Assembly: GCF_017302275.1 (NCBI RefSeq)
Contig: NZ_JAFLDR010000010.1
Location: 62,001 to 126,000, forward strand
Direction of reading: 5' to 3'
Source: Sulfuritalea sp.
GTDB taxonomy: Bacteria > Pseudomonadota > Gammaproteobacteria > Burkholderiales > Rhodocyclaceae
Length of the DNA: 64,000 bases
Part shown: positions 39,639 through 49,141 of the stretch, in pieces
Layout of the letters: each line of letters starts with the position of its first letter
Position numbering within the stretch: position 1 is the first letter of the stretch
Position numbers and translations under genes: made by a program
Notes under the pieces: model-generated
The model's database searches: none
What the model was told of the DNA's origin: nothing
What the model saw: only the letters and a program-made list of their open reading frames with translations

Positions 39639-42067
39639 GGCTTCTTCTCCGCGGGCTTGGCCGAGACCGGCTTGTCGGCCGCGGCTTTCTCGCCAGCGGC
39701 CTTTTCTCCGGGAGGCTTTTCGCCCGCCGGCCTTTCGACCGGCTTGGGCTTGGCGTCCTGCACCGGCGCGGGTTCCTGTACCGACGCTTCCGCCTCTTCC
39801 TCGGCGGGCGGAGCCGGCAGGTGTTCCTTGTAGACCAGTTCCTTGCCTGTCTTGCCGGCGGGATCGTTGGTGACGACGGATACCAGTCCTTCAGGAAGCT
39901 CGGGCCAGCTTTCGGGGACGTTTTTCAGCGCGTGTTCCATGTAGCCGATCCAGATCGGCAACGCCGCCGCGCCGCCGGTCTCGCCGTTGCCCATGCGCTT
40001 GGGCTGGTCGAAGCCGATCCAGGCGATGCCGACCACCGTCGGCTGATAACCACAGAACCAGGCGTCGATGTAGTCGTTGGTAGTGCCGGTCTTGCCGGCC
40101 AGGTCGCCGCGCTTCAGCGCGGTGGCGGCGCGCGTCGCGGTACCGCGGCGCACCACGTCGTGCATCATGCTGTCCATGAGCCATGCGTTGCGGGCGTCTA
40201 TCGCGCGCAGGGATTCGTCACCCGCCAGGGCTGGCTGAATCGCGGCCAGCAAGCTGCCCTTGTCGTCGCGGATCTCGCGCACGATGTAGGGCTCGACGCG
40301 GTAGCCGCCGTTGGCGAAAATCGAGTAGGCGGCAAGCTGCTGCCAGGGCGTCACGGCGCCGGCGCCCAATGCCAGCGTCAGGTAGGGTGGGTGTTTGTCG
40401 GCATCAAAGCCGAAGCGCGTCACGTAGTCCTGCGCGTAATGGGTCCCGATCGAGCGCAGCAGGCGGATCGAGACCATGTTCTTCGACTTGGCGAGCGCCG
40501 TGCGCAGGCTCATCGGGCCCTCGTACTTGCCGTCGTAGTTTTTCGGCTCCCAGGCCTGCGACCCGGTTTCCTCGGCGGATATAGAGACCGGCTCGTCGGC
40601 GATCACCGATGCGGGCGTGTAGCCTTTTTCCAGTCCCGCCGAGTAGATGAAGGGTTTGAAGCTGGAGCCGGGCTGGCGCCAGGCCTGCGTGACATGATTG
40701 AATTTGTTGCGATTGAAATCGAAGCCGCCGACCAGGGCGCGGATGGCGCCATCGACCGGGCTCGCGGCGACGAAGGCGGCCTCCACCTCGGGCAGTTGGA
40801 GGATTTGCCAGCCTTTTTCGGTTTTTTGCACGCGAATCACCGCGCCGCGTCGCAGGCGCTTGTTCGGCGCCGCCTTGTCGTCCAGCATGCGGGCGGCGAA
40901 CTTGAGGCCCTCTTCGCCGATCTTGAGCAAATCTCCGCCGCGCAGGTAAGCGCGCACCTGCTTCGGCCCCGCTTCGAGGACGATTGCCGGCAGCAGATCG
41001 TCGCTGTCATGGAAATCCGTCAGCAGTTCCTCGAGTTCCTCGTCCTGGTCCGAGGTGACGTCCTTGAGGTCGACGTAGGCCTCGGCGCCGCGATAGCCGT
41101 GACGCCGGTCGTAATCCATCACGCCACGCCGCAGCGCAAGATAGGCTGCCTGCTGTTCGGAGCGATCGACGGTGGTGATGACGTTCAGGCCGCGGCTGTA
41201 CGAATCATCGGGGAAGCGTTCGACGGTGATCTGGCGCGCCATTTCGGCGACGTACTCGGCATGCACCCCGAAGTCGTTGACGTCGCGCTTGACGCGCAGT
41301 GTCTCCGCTTGTGCCGTCTTTAGCTGGGCATCGTCGATGTAGTTCAGCTCGTGCATTCGGCGCAACACATAGCGCTGGCGCAATTGGGCGCGCTTCGGGT
41401 TGGCGACCGGGTTGAAGGCGGAGGGCGCCTTGGGCAGGCCGGCCAGCATGGCCGCTTCGGCGATGGTGACGTCCTTCAGTGCCTTGCCGAAATAGAACTG
41501 CGCCGCCGCCGAGAACCCGTAGGCGCGTTGTCCGAGGTAAATCTGGTTGAGGTAGATTTCCAGAATCTGGTCTTTTTCGAGATTGTTCTCGATTTTGAAA
41601 GCCAGTAACATCTCATACAGTTTTCGGGTCAGGGTCTTTTCACTGGAAAGGAAAAAATTGCGCGCCACCTGCATGGTGATGGTCGACGCCCCTTGCCGCC
41701 TGCCGCCTCCCACGAAATTCGAATACGCAGCGCGCAGTATGCCCTGCGTGTCGATACCGGGATGCTGATAGAAACGCTCATCCTCGGCGGCGAGGATCGC
41801 CTGGGTCATGATGGCGGGAACATCCTTGATACGCGCAAAATTGCGCCGCTCCTCGCCGAATTCACCTATCAGGTGGCCGTCGCCGGAATAGATCCGCATG
41901 GGTATCTTCGGCTGGTAGTCGGTCAGGACTTCCACCGAGGGCAGTTGGGGATACGCAAGAATCAGCACTATCCCGGCCAACGCGAGGACGCCAAGCACGC
42001 TGCCGCCGAGCACGAGCAGAAAATACAGGACCCAGCGGACCGGAGCGTTGACGGAGGAAATTGGCAC
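39635..42067 (-). CDS. mrcA: Penicillin-binding protein 1A, class A
   Basis: A bifunctional peptidoglycan synthase of 810 residues. An N-terminal membrane anchor (VLYFLLVLGGSVLGVLALAG) is followed by a GT51 transglycosylase with ILAAEDERFYQHPGIDTQG. The transpeptidase has PGSSFKPFIY (Ser nucleophile in SxxK), AKSKNMVSI (SxN) and AGKTGTTNDYIDAWF (KTG). The last 60 residues are a Lys/Pro/Glu/Ala tail with repeats of EKAAGEK/PPGEK type. The start is GTG 42067, which fits the short cytoplasmic N-terminus. It diverges from pilM, the usual mrcA-pilMNOPQ order in proteobacteria. Confidence 0.95.
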   Translation of the reverse strand: MPISSVNAPVRWVLYFLLVLGGSVLGVLALAGIVLILAYPQLPSVEVLTDYQPKIPMRIYSGDGHLIGEFGEERRNFARIKDVPAIMTQAILAAEDERFYQHPGIDTQGILRAAYSNFVGGGRRQGASTITMQVARNFFLSSEKTLTRKLYEMLLAFKIENNLEKDQILEIYLNQIYLGQRAYGFSAAAQFYFGKALKDVTIAEAAMLAGLPKAPSAFNPVANPKRAQLRQRYVLRRMHELNYIDDAQLKTAQAETLRVKRDVNDFGVHAEYVAEMARQITVERFPDDSYSRGLNVITTVDRSEQQAAYLALRRGVMDYDRRHGYRGAEAYVDLKDVTSDQDEELEELLTDFHDSDDLLPAIVLEAGPKQVRAYLRGGDLLKIGEEGLKFAARMLDDKAAPNKRLRRGAVIRVQKTEKGWQILQLPEVEAAFVAASPVDGAIRALVGGFDFNRNKFNHVTQAWRQPGSSFKPFIYSAGLEKGYTPASVIADEPVSISAEETGSQAWEPKNYDGKYEGPMSLRTALAKSKNMVSIRLLRSIGTHYAQDYVTRFGFDADKHPPYLTLALGAGAVTPWQQLAAYSIFANGGYRVEPYIVREIRDDKGSLLAAIQPALAGDESLRAIDARNAWLMDSMMHDVVRRGTATRAATALKRGDLAGKTGTTNDYIDAWFCGYQPTVVGIAWIGFDQPKRMGNGETGGAAALPIWIGYMEHALKNVPESWPELPEGLVSVVTNDPAGKTGKELVYKEHLPAPPAEEEAEASVQEPAPVQDAKPKPVERPAGEKPPGEKAAGEKAAADKPVSAKPAEKKP

Positions 42068-42103
42068 GAAATGGAAGGTGGGAGGCGGCGCGGCGAATTA
42101 TAG

Positions 42104-42131
42104 CTGTGGCGTTGAAGAGACGCTGCCACAG
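42104..42131. promoter_or_regulatory. Inverted repeat in the mrcA-pilM divergent gap
   Basis: CTGTGGC (42104-42110) and GCCACAG (42125-42131) are perfect complements around a 14-base centre that contains GTT and ACG. It lies 37 bases upstream of mrcA and just left of the pilM promoter, so it may be an operator for one or both. Confidence 0.4.
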
Positions 42132-42138
42132 TGGATTC

Positions 42139-42168
42139 TTTACAATTTTGCTTTACACTCGATATAGT
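42139..42168 (+). promoter_or_regulatory. Candidate sigma-70 promoter of pilMNOPQ
   Basis: TTTACA (42139-42144) and TATAGT (42163-42168) are separated by 18 bases in an AT-rich stretch 67 bases before the pilM start. No better pair is seen in the gap. The prediction rests on sequence resemblance only. Confidence 0.5.
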
Positions 42169-42234
42169 TGCTGCTAGCATCTGAAGTAAATTATCCGTAT
42201 AGCTTGTAACGCAATATTTTTAAAGGAAAATTCT

Positions 42235-43326
42235 TTGCAGATCGATGTCTCGGCCCTGAAGTCGATCTTTAACCCGAAGCTTCGTCCGCTGATCGGGGTC
42301 GACATCAGTTCGACCGCGGTCAAGATGGTCGAGCTGGTGGATGGCGGCAAGGGGCAGCCGCGCGTGGAGCGTTACGCCATAGAACCGCTGCCCAAGGATG
42401 CTGTGGTTGACGGCAATCTCGCGTCGGTCGATGCCGTGTCCGAAACCCTGTTGCGATGCTGGAAGCGCTTGGGCACATCTACCCGGTATGTCGCCTTGGC
42501 ATTGCCGACGGCGGCGGTAATCACCAAGAAGATCACGCTCCCGGCCAGCTTGCGCGAGCAGGAAATGGAAGTGCAGGTGGAGTCCGAGGCCAACCAATAC
42601 ATTCCCTTTGCATTGGAGGAGGTCAATCTCGACTTTCAGGTCATCGGACCCGCGCCGTCGAGCCCCGACGATGTCGAGGTGTTGCTGGCGGCATCGCGCA
42701 AGGAAAAGGTCGAGGACCGGGTGGCGGCGGCGGAAGTCGCCGAGCTCAAGCCGGTGGTGATGGATGTCGAGGCCTATGCGACCCAGGCCGCCTATGAATT
42801 GGTCACGATGCAACTGCCGCAAGCAGGTGCCGGGCAGATCGTTGCCCTGGTGGACGTCGGCGCCGCCGCCATGAAGGTCACCATTACCAAGGACAACCAG
42901 CAGTTGTATGCGCGCGAACAGGCCTTCGGTGGATCGCAATTGACCGATGAGATCATGCGTGCCTACGGCATGGGCGCGGAAGAGGCCGAGAATCTCAAAC
43001 GTTCCGGTACTCCTCCCGACAACTACGAAGCCGAAATCCTGCATCCCTTCATCGAGAACATGGCGCAGGAAGTCGCACGTGCATTACAGTTCTTCTTCAC
43101 TTCGACGCCGCATAACGAGGTGCATCACATCATCCTCGCCGGTGGTTCCGCGCTGATTCCGGGCGTCGCCGAAATCGTGGGCCAGCGCACCAATGTGAAC
43201 ACCATCCTGGCCGATCCCTTTGCCGGAATGACCATTTCGCCGCGCATCCGGGCCAAGCAACTCGCTGCCGACGCGCCGTCGCTGATGGTGGCGTGCGGAC
43301 TCGCCTTAAGGAAGTTCGATCAATGA
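42235..43326 (+). CDS. pilM: Type IV pilus inner-membrane assembly protein PilM
   Basis: A 363-residue cytoplasmic actin-like ATPase fold protein that binds the N-terminus of PilN. GVDISSTAVKMVEL near residue 22 is the phosphate 1 loop. VALVDVGAAAMKVTITKDNQ and ILAGGSALIPGVAEIVGQRT are the later nucleotide-binding parts. The start is TTG 42235, supported by AAAGGAAA six to twelve bases before it. No in-frame ATG would keep the N-terminal strand. It overlaps pilN by four bases and opens the pilMNOPQ operon. Confidence 0.95.
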   Translation: MQIDVSALKSIFNPKLRPLIGVDISSTAVKMVELVDGGKGQPRVERYAIEPLPKDAVVDGNLASVDAVSETLLRCWKRLGTSTRYVALALPTAAVITKKITLPASLREQEMEVQVESEANQYIPFALEEVNLDFQVIGPAPSSPDDVEVLLAASRKEKVEDRVAAAEVAELKPVVMDVEAYATQAAYELVTMQLPQAGAGQIVALVDVGAAAMKVTITKDNQQLYAREQAFGGSQLTDEIMRAYGMGAEEAENLKRSGTPPDNYEAEILHPFIENMAQEVARALQFFFTSTPHNEVHHIILAGGSALIPGVAEIVGQRTNVNTILADPFAGMTISPRIRAKQLAADAPSLMVACGLALRKFDQ

Positions 43327-43889
43327 TCCGGATCAATCTCCTTCCGCACCGCGAAGAAAAGCGCAAGGCGCGGCGCCAGCAGTTCTATGTCCTGATGGGA
43401 CTGGTCTCGGTTCTTGCGGCCGTGATCTGGTTCCTTGGCTATTCGGTGATCAGCCGCGAGACGGCTCTGCAGAGCGAAAAGAACGAGTTTCTCAAGAAGG
43501 AAATAGCCAGCCTCGACAAGGAAATCAGCGAAATCAAGAAGATCCAGGAGCAGACCAATGCACTGCTATCACGCAAGCGCGTGATCGAGGCCCTTCAGGC
43601 CAACCGTAGCGAGACGGTGCACCTGTTCAACGAGCTGGCCAAGCAGGTTCCCGAAGGCATCTACCTGCGTACCTTGGTACAGACCGGGCCGAGGATCGTT
43701 CTTGCCGGGTACGCGCAGTCGAATGCCCGAATCACGACCCTGATGAACAACCTCGACGAATCGCCGCTTCTTGAAGCGTCGACGCTGGTCGAAACAAAGG
43801 CAGAGGCCGTGGCCGGTCGCCGGCTCAATGCGTTCAGCATCACTACGATGATAACGCGCCAGACCGCGCAGGCACCGGGGAAGAAATGA
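43323..43889 (+). CDS. pilN: Type IV pilus inner-membrane protein PilN
   Basis: A 188-residue bitopic protein of the pilus alignment complex. The cytoplasmic N-terminus IRINLLPHREEKRKARRQQF is the conserved PilM-binding motif (INLLP). One transmembrane helix follows at about 25-45 (FYVLMGLVSVLAAVIWFLGY), then a periplasmic coiled coil (LKKEIASLDKEISEIKKIQE) and a small alpha-beta domain. Overlaps of four bases on both sides indicate translational coupling. Confidence 0.95.
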   Translation: MIRINLLPHREEKRKARRQQFYVLMGLVSVLAAVIWFLGYSVISRETALQSEKNEFLKKEIASLDKEISEIKKIQEQTNALLSRKRVIEALQANRSETVHLFNELAKQVPEGIYLRTLVQTGPRIVLAGYAQSNARITTLMNNLDESPLLEASTLVETKAEAVAGRRLNAFSITTMITRQTAQAPGKK

Positions 43890-44638
43890 TGAAGCTGCCC
43901 TCCCTGAAAGACCTGTTCAAACGCAAGTCAGCTGCCGAAAAGCTGGCCGAAAAGCAGTCGGCCAAGGTGGAGCCCACCGCGCCAAAGGCGCCGATGATCA
44001 ATTTTCAGCAGTTGGCGATGGACTTCAAGACCCTGGACCCCAAGGATCCCGGTTTGTGGCCGCTGGCGCCGAGAATCGTCATTCTTCTGGGCTTGTTCAT
44101 TGCGCTGATGGCAACTGCCTGGGGATTCGGCGCACTTGGATGGAGCGTACAGCTGGAGGAACTGGAAGCGAAGCGCGCCGAAGAGGTCAAACACAAGGAA
44201 GATTGGCTGAACAAGAAACGGCAGGCGGTAAACCTGGACGAATACCGGCGCCAACTGGCCGAAATCGATCGCTCGTTCGGCGCACTGCTGAAGCAGTTGC
44301 CAAACAAGGCCGAAATGGGTGACATGCTGGTCGACATCAACAAGGCTGCGCAAGGCAGGGGCTTGCTGGTGGAACTTTTCAAGCCGGGTGGCGAAGCGCC
44401 CAAGGAGTTCTATGCGGAAGTGCCTATCGCACTCAACCTGACAGGAACCTATCACGACATCGGCGGCTTCACCGGGGATATCGCGAAACTGCCTCGCATC
44501 GTCACGCTCAACGACATCAGCATGGCGGCGAATCCGAATGGCACTCTCGCCATGCGGGCCACCGCAAAGACATTTCGCTATCTGGATGACACCGAGATTG
44601 CCAACCAGAAGAAGGCCGCCAAGGGAGGCAAGAAATGA
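43886..44638 (+). CDS. pilO: Type IV pilus inner-membrane protein PilO
   Basis: A 250-residue partner of PilN. A long cytoplasmic N-terminus (about 65 residues, Lys-rich) is followed by a transmembrane helix (IVILLGLFIALMATAWGFGA). A coiled coil (LEELEAKRAEEVKHKEDWLN) and a periplasmic ferredoxin-like domain with LPNKAEMGDMLVDINKAAQG and LNLTGTYHDIGGFTGDIAKL come next. Two ATGs are in tandem at the start; the first is used. It overlaps pilP by four bases. Confidence 0.95.
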   Translation: MMKLPSLKDLFKRKSAAEKLAEKQSAKVEPTAPKAPMINFQQLAMDFKTLDPKDPGLWPLAPRIVILLGLFIALMATAWGFGALGWSVQLEELEAKRAEEVKHKEDWLNKKRQAVNLDEYRRQLAEIDRSFGALLKQLPNKAEMGDMLVDINKAAQGRGLLVELFKPGGEAPKEFYAEVPIALNLTGTYHDIGGFTGDIAKLPRIVTLNDISMAANPNGTLAMRATAKTFRYLDDTEIANQKKAAKGGKK

Positions 44639-45159
44639 AGCCTAGCGCCCTTCTGATCCTGATCCTGCCGCTGTTGGCCGGGTGTGGCGCCGAGCAGCAT
44701 CAGGATATTCGGGAATGGATGCGAGAGGAAGCCAAGGGCATGAGGGGCAAGGTCGCTCCCTTGCCGGAAATCGCGGCTTTCCCCGTCGTTGCCTATGAAA
44801 CCGAAACGCTGACGCCGCCATTCGCGTCCGGCAAGATCGTGACCTTGGAGGCAGTTGCCGACAAGTCCGCACCGGACAGGTCGCGGCCGCAGCAACCCCT
44901 TGAGATATTTCCGATCGAGGATTTGAAGGTGATGGGCATCGTCATGGCTGGCCCGGTGCCCTACGCCCTCATCCAGACCCCACCACCCAACAAGCCCAAG
45001 CATGTGCGGGTAGGCGAATACATGGGCCGCAGCTTCGGCAGGATCACGCAGATTTCCCGAGATGGCGTTACGGTACTTGAAACCGTCAAGGACGCGAACG
45101 GCGCATGGGTCGCGCAGGAGAAGGTGCTCATGGTGCCGAACGAAGGAGGACGTAAATGA
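44635..45159 (+). CDS. pilP: Type IV pilus lipoprotein PilP
   Basis: A 174-residue lipoprotein linking PilNO to the PilQ secretin. The signal peptide ends LLAGC, with the lipidated Cys at residue 17. The disordered N-terminal half is followed by the HR-like beta domain with LKVMGIVMAGPVPYALIQTP and HVRVGEYMGRSFGRITQISR. It overlaps pilQ by four bases. Confidence 0.94.
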   Translation: MKPSALLILILPLLAGCGAEQHQDIREWMREEAKGMRGKVAPLPEIAAFPVVAYETETLTPPFASGKIVTLEAVADKSAPDRSRPQQPLEIFPIEDLKVMGIVMAGPVPYALIQTPPPNKPKHVRVGEYMGRSFGRITQISRDGVTVLETVKDANGAWVAQEKVLMVPNEGGRK

Positions 45160-47387
45160 ACAAGCTTAAACTTGCCGCGTTGGCCATGCTGGGCTTCTGC
45201 CTCGGCGTTCCGGCCTACTCGTTCGCGGCCGACAACTCGATCAAGCAGGTCCAGGTAAGGCGCGACGGCGATCAAGTCCTGCTCAAAGTCCAGATGGCCA
45301 CTCCCCTGAAGGCACTTCCGGGCAACTGGAGTGTGGTCGAACCGCCACGCGTCGTGATAGATTTTCCGGATACGGACAACCAATCCGGCAAGACCGTGCA
45401 GCAGGTGTCCGAGGGAGACCTCCGCAGCCTCAACCTGGTCCAGACCGACAAGCTGACCCGACTGGTGCTCAATCTCTATCGTCCAACCAAATTTTCGACC
45501 GAAATTGTCGGCGATGCGCTGTTCATCAAGCTTCAGGCACAGGGCGTGCAGGCCAGCCAGGAACAGGCTCCGAGCGTCTATCAGCCAACCCCTGTCACGA
45601 CCACCGCGGCCGCAAAATCTCCCCAGGCGGCTGACACCGCGGCCGTTCGCGACATACTGTTCCGGCGCGGCGAGGATGGGCAGGCATCAATCACAGTGGA
45701 CCTGACGGATGGCACCACGCCGATCGACATCCGTCGCTCCGCAACGGGTATCACCGTCGAGCTGCGTGACGTTGAAATTCCGGAGCGTTTGCAGAATCGC
45801 CGTGACGTGAACGACTTTGCGACGCCGGTGACCACGATTACTTCGCGTGCCGACGGAAACCTGACTCGTATGGAAATTGCTGCACGGGGCCGTTGGTTCC
45901 ATCAGGCGCACCTGACGAACAACCAGCTCAACATCGAGATCAAACCCATCCCCGCTGACGAGGCGAACAAGCTGGTACAGGCCGGCCAGCAAGGCCAGAA
46001 GGTCTCGATCAACTTCTTCAACGCGGACGCAACGATGGTGCTGCGAACTCTTGCCGACATTTCCGGCAAGAACGTCCTGATCGATCCCTCGCTGAATGGA
46101 CGCGCGGTTACCGCGAATCTCGACAACATACCCTATGACCAGGCGCTGGAAATCATCATGGCCCAGGTGAATGCGGGCATGCGGGTGCGAAACGACGTAG
46201 TGCTTTTCGGAGACCGGGCGGTCCTGCAACGGCGCGACCAGGACACGGCTGACGAGTTGGCGCGCGCCAGCGACATAGCGCCGCTGGTGGCCGAAACCTT
46301 CAAGCTAAGCTACGTCAAGGCGGCCGACATCGTTTCGCTGGTGAACACAAGCTTCGCTCCTGCTGCCGCTGGTGCCGCTGCGGCTCCAGCGGCTGGCGCC
46401 GCACCGGCGGCGGCACCTGCGGCTGGCGCGCCCGCCGGCGCCAACAAGGGCATGCTGACCGCGCGCGGCGGGATCTCCATCCACGATGCGACCAACCAGG
46501 TATTCGTCCGCGACACGGCGGCGGTGATCGAGGCGATTCGAGAGGTCATCCGCACGGTTGATATACCGCCCAAACAGGTTCTGATCGAAGCGCGCATCGT
46601 CGAGGCGTCGACCGGATTCACCAATTCGCTCGGTATGCGGCTGCGCGTGGCGGATGCCAACGTTCTGGGCAATCGCGGATACCAGATTCCGTTCACCGAA
46701 TCGAGTACGACGCGAGTCGCGTTGGGAACCACAGCCGGCTTCACCAACGTGGATACGTTTGGCGCACCGTCTGTGCCCGCGCTGGCCAGATCGTCAACGA
46801 ATATCTTCCAGCCCAGCTATGCCCTGGCGGCGGCCGCCAACATCGGGCTGATGCTGTTCAACAATGCCGGGACCAAGCTGCTGGCGCTCGAACTTCAGGC
46901 GGCCGAGCAGGATACGCGCAACAAGACCATATCCTCACCGCGCATCGTCACCCTCAACCGCAAGGCCGCGACCATCAACAACACACAGCAGGTAACGATT
47001 CTGACGGGCGTCAATGCCACAACCGGCCTGCCGATCTACCAGACCTTCTCGGCGCCGCTGACCCTTGGTGTGACTCCGTCGGTGAATCCGGACAATCGAA
47101 TCAGCCTGGAACTCAACATCGCCAAGAGCACGATCACCAACGCGAACACGGGCAGCCTCGACACCAATACCGTGACCACCAATGTGATCGTGGAAAACGG
47201 TGGGACGGTGGTCATAGGCGGCTTTGCCAGGGAAGCCGAGATTCAGACACAGGACCGGGTTCCGTTTCTCGGCGACCTGCCCTATGTCGGCTTTCTGTTC
47301 AAGACCACAAGCAAGAACCAGTCACGCAGCGAGTTGCTGGTGTTCATAACGCCGCGCATCATCAGCGAAACCCTGGCGCAGCGGTAA
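45156..47387 (+). CDS. pilQ: Type IV pilus secretin PilQ
   Basis: A 743-residue outer-membrane secretin through which the pilus passes. Signal peptide 1-24 is followed by an AMIN domain that binds peptidoglycan (VLLKVQMATPLKALPGNWSV region), with a second partial AMIN-like repeat near 165-245. STN/N0 (VSINFFNADATMVLRTLADI) and N1 domains follow. The C-terminal secretin barrel has NGGTVVIGGFAREAE and VPFLGDLPYVGFLFK. Between N1 and the barrel lies an Ala/Pro/Gly-only linker (46360-46448). A 7-bp hairpin follows the stop codon. Confidence 0.95.
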   Translation: MNKLKLAALAMLGFCLGVPAYSFAADNSIKQVQVRRDGDQVLLKVQMATPLKALPGNWSVVEPPRVVIDFPDTDNQSGKTVQQVSEGDLRSLNLVQTDKLTRLVLNLYRPTKFSTEIVGDALFIKLQAQGVQASQEQAPSVYQPTPVTTTAAAKSPQAADTAAVRDILFRRGEDGQASITVDLTDGTTPIDIRRSATGITVELRDVEIPERLQNRRDVNDFATPVTTITSRADGNLTRMEIAARGRWFHQAHLTNNQLNIEIKPIPADEANKLVQAGQQGQKVSINFFNADATMVLRTLADISGKNVLIDPSLNGRAVTANLDNIPYDQALEIIMAQVNAGMRVRNDVVLFGDRAVLQRRDQDTADELARASDIAPLVAETFKLSYVKAADIVSLVNTSFAPAAAGAAAAPAAGAAPAAAPAAGAPAGANKGMLTARGGISIHDATNQVFVRDTAAVIEAIREVIRTVDIPPKQVLIEARIVEASTGFTNSLGMRLRVADANVLGNRGYQIPFTESSTTRVALGTTAGFTNVDTFGAPSVPALARSSTNIFQPSYALAAAANIGLMLFNNAGTKLLALELQAAEQDTRNKTISSPRIVTLNRKAATINNTQQVTILTGVNATTGLPIYQTFSAPLTLGVTPSVNPDNRISLELNIAKSTITNANTGSLDTNTVTTNVIVENGGTVVIGGFAREAEIQTQDRVPFLGDLPYVGFLFKTTSKNQSRSELLVFITPRIISETLAQR

Positions 47388-47396
47388 GCGCCAAAC

Positions 47397-47419
47397 GTCC
47401 GGGGGCCAGGCTCCCGGAC
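47397..47419 (+). terminator. Hairpin after pilQ
   Basis: GTCCGGG (47397-47403) and CCCGGAC (47413-47419) form a GC-rich stem starting nine bases after the pilQ stop. No T tract follows, so termination here would be weak or Rho-aided. It may separate pilQ from aroK. Confidence 0.45.
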
Positions 47420-47531
47420 AACGTGCCTGCCGGCACCATTTTCGGGCTCGCCTTTCGCCGCATCGACGCGCCATTCACGACGATGGCGGGGCGTTCTCGT
47501 CCCCCCCACCGCTGAAGGCTACAATTCGGAC

Positions 47532-48059
47532 GTGAGCACTACCAAGAACATCTACCTCGTCGGCATGCCGGGTGCAGGAAAGACCACCATAGGCCGTCAG
47601 CTTGCACGTCGGTTGCAACGCACCTTTGTCGATGCCGACCATGAGATCGAAGCCCGCACCGGAGTCAGGATCCCGCTGATTTTCGATATCGAAGGCGAGC
47701 AGGGTTTTCGAGACCGCGAGGCAAAGGTGATCGCCGATCTTGCCGGAGATGGCAATCTGATCGTCGCCACCGGCGGCGGCGCAGTGCTGCGGCCGGAGAA
47801 CAGGGTCGCCCTGAAGCAGAGCGGTACGGTGGTCTATCTGCATGCCGCGCCCAGGTTGTTGTTCGAGCGCACGCGCCTGGATCCCAACCGCCCATTGCTA
47901 CAGGTCGCGAATCCGATGCAAAAGATCGAGGAACTCTTTGCCCAGCGCGATCCGCTCTATCGCGAAGTCGCCGATATCGTCGTCAATAGCCTCGGCGGCA
48001 GCACCAGCCACCTCGTAAGACAGCTTGAAAGGGAGTTGCAGAAGCGATGCGCCGCCTGA
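47532..48059 (+). CDS. aroK: Shikimate kinase
   Basis: Phosphorylates shikimate in aromatic amino acid synthesis. The 175-residue P-loop kinase has Walker [12 protein letters not shown] at residues 11-21, [11 protein letters not shown] with the shikimate-binding Asp and [15 protein letters not shown] (the GGG substrate loop). The lid has [13 protein letters not shown]. The start is GTG 47532; no ATG precedes the first strand. It overlaps aroB by 13 bases. The pilQ-aroK-aroB order is common in proteobacteria. Confidence 0.96.
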   Translation: MSTTKNIYLVGMPGAGKTTIGRQLARRLQRTFVDADHEIEARTGVRIPLIFDIEGEQGFRDREAKVIADLAGDGNLIVATGGGAVLRPENRVALKQSGTVVYLHAAPRLLFERTRLDPNRPLLQVANPMQKIEELFAQRDPLYREVADIVVNSLGGSTSHLVRQLERELQKRCAA

Positions 48060-49141
48060 ACGTTGAACTCGCTGCTCGCAGCTACCCGATTCTGATCGGG
48101 CGCGGTTTGCTGGACCGCGCCGACCTGTTGCTTGAGCGGCTGCGCGCGCCGCGCGTTGCGCTGGTCAGCAATTCAACGATCGGGCCAATTTACGCCGAAC
48201 GGTTTGTCGGCGCCCTTGAAAAGCACGGTGTCGGCGTCACGACCATCGTCCTGCCGGACGGCGAAGCGCACAAGAACTGGGAGTCGCTAAACCGAATCCA
48301 CGACGCAATGCTGGCTGCGCGCTGTGATCGATCCACCACGGTCGTGGCCTTCGGCGGTGGCGTCATTGGCGATCTGGCCGGATTTGCCGCCGCTACCTAC
48401 CAGCGCGGCGTGCCCTTCATTCAGGTTCCGACCACGCTACTGTCCCAGGTCGACTCGTCAGTGGGTGGCAAGACCGGCATCAACCATGCGCGAGGCAAGA
48501 ACATGGTGGGAGCCTTCTGGCAACCCCAACTGGTGCTCGCCGACACCGATACCCTGCAGACGCTTCCGCCGAGGGAATTGTCCGCCGGGATGGCCGAGGT
48601 CATAAAGTACGGCCTGATCCGCGACTTGCCGTTCCTTCGCTGGCTGGAGGCCAACATGGACGGGCTGATGGCGCGCGATGGCGAACTACTCGCCGAAGCC
48701 GTGGAACGTTCCTGCGCCAACAAGGCAGAGGTTGTAGGCGCCGACGAGTTCGAGACGGCCACGGATGGAGGCAGAGCCTTGCTCAACCTCGGTCATACCT
48801 TCGGTCATGCGATCGAGGCCGGCATGGGCTACGGGGAATGGCTGCACGGCGAGGCGGTTGCGGCCGGCACCATGATGGCCACCGAGCTTTCCCGCCGCCT
48901 CGGCTGGCTGTCCGCCGCCGACGTGGAGCGGGTCCGCAAGCTACTCCTGCGTGCCGGCCTGCCCGTCACCGGACCCGATCTCGGAGTTGCGCGCTATCTT
49001 GACCTGATGTCGCACGACAAGAAGGTTATCGCCGGCAGCCTGCGCCTGATCCTGCTCAAGGGCCTGGGGCAGGCGGTGACCCATGCCGATGCACCACCCG
49101 CCGACGTCGCAGCGGCCATAGAGACCTGCTGCCATGCCTGA
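48047..49141 (+). CDS. aroB: 3-dehydroquinate synthase
   Basis: Second shikimate-pathway enzyme; it cyclises DAHP using NAD and a divalent metal. The 364 residues match the family. The NAD site shows [40 protein letters not shown] is the substrate loop. The metal ligands are Glu in MAEVIKYG and the two His in [13 protein letters not shown] and [13 protein letters not shown]. It overlaps aroK by 13 bases and the dGTPase-like gene by eight. Confidence 0.96.
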   Translation: MRRLNVELAARSYPILIGRGLLDRADLLLERLRAPRVALVSNSTIGPIYAERFVGALEKHGVGVTTIVLPDGEAHKNWESLNRIHDAMLAARCDRSTTVVAFGGGVIGDLAGFAAATYQRGVPFIQVPTTLLSQVDSSVGGKTGINHARGKNMVGAFWQPQLVLADTDTLQTLPPRELSAGMAEVIKYGLIRDLPFLRWLEANMDGLMARDGELLAEAVERSCANKAEVVGADEFETATDGGRALLNLGHTFGHAIEAGMGYGEWLHGEAVAAGTMMATELSRRLGWLSAADVERVRKLLLRAGLPVTGPDLGVARYLDLMSHDKKVIAGSLRLILLKGLGQAVTHADAPPADVAAAIETCCHA

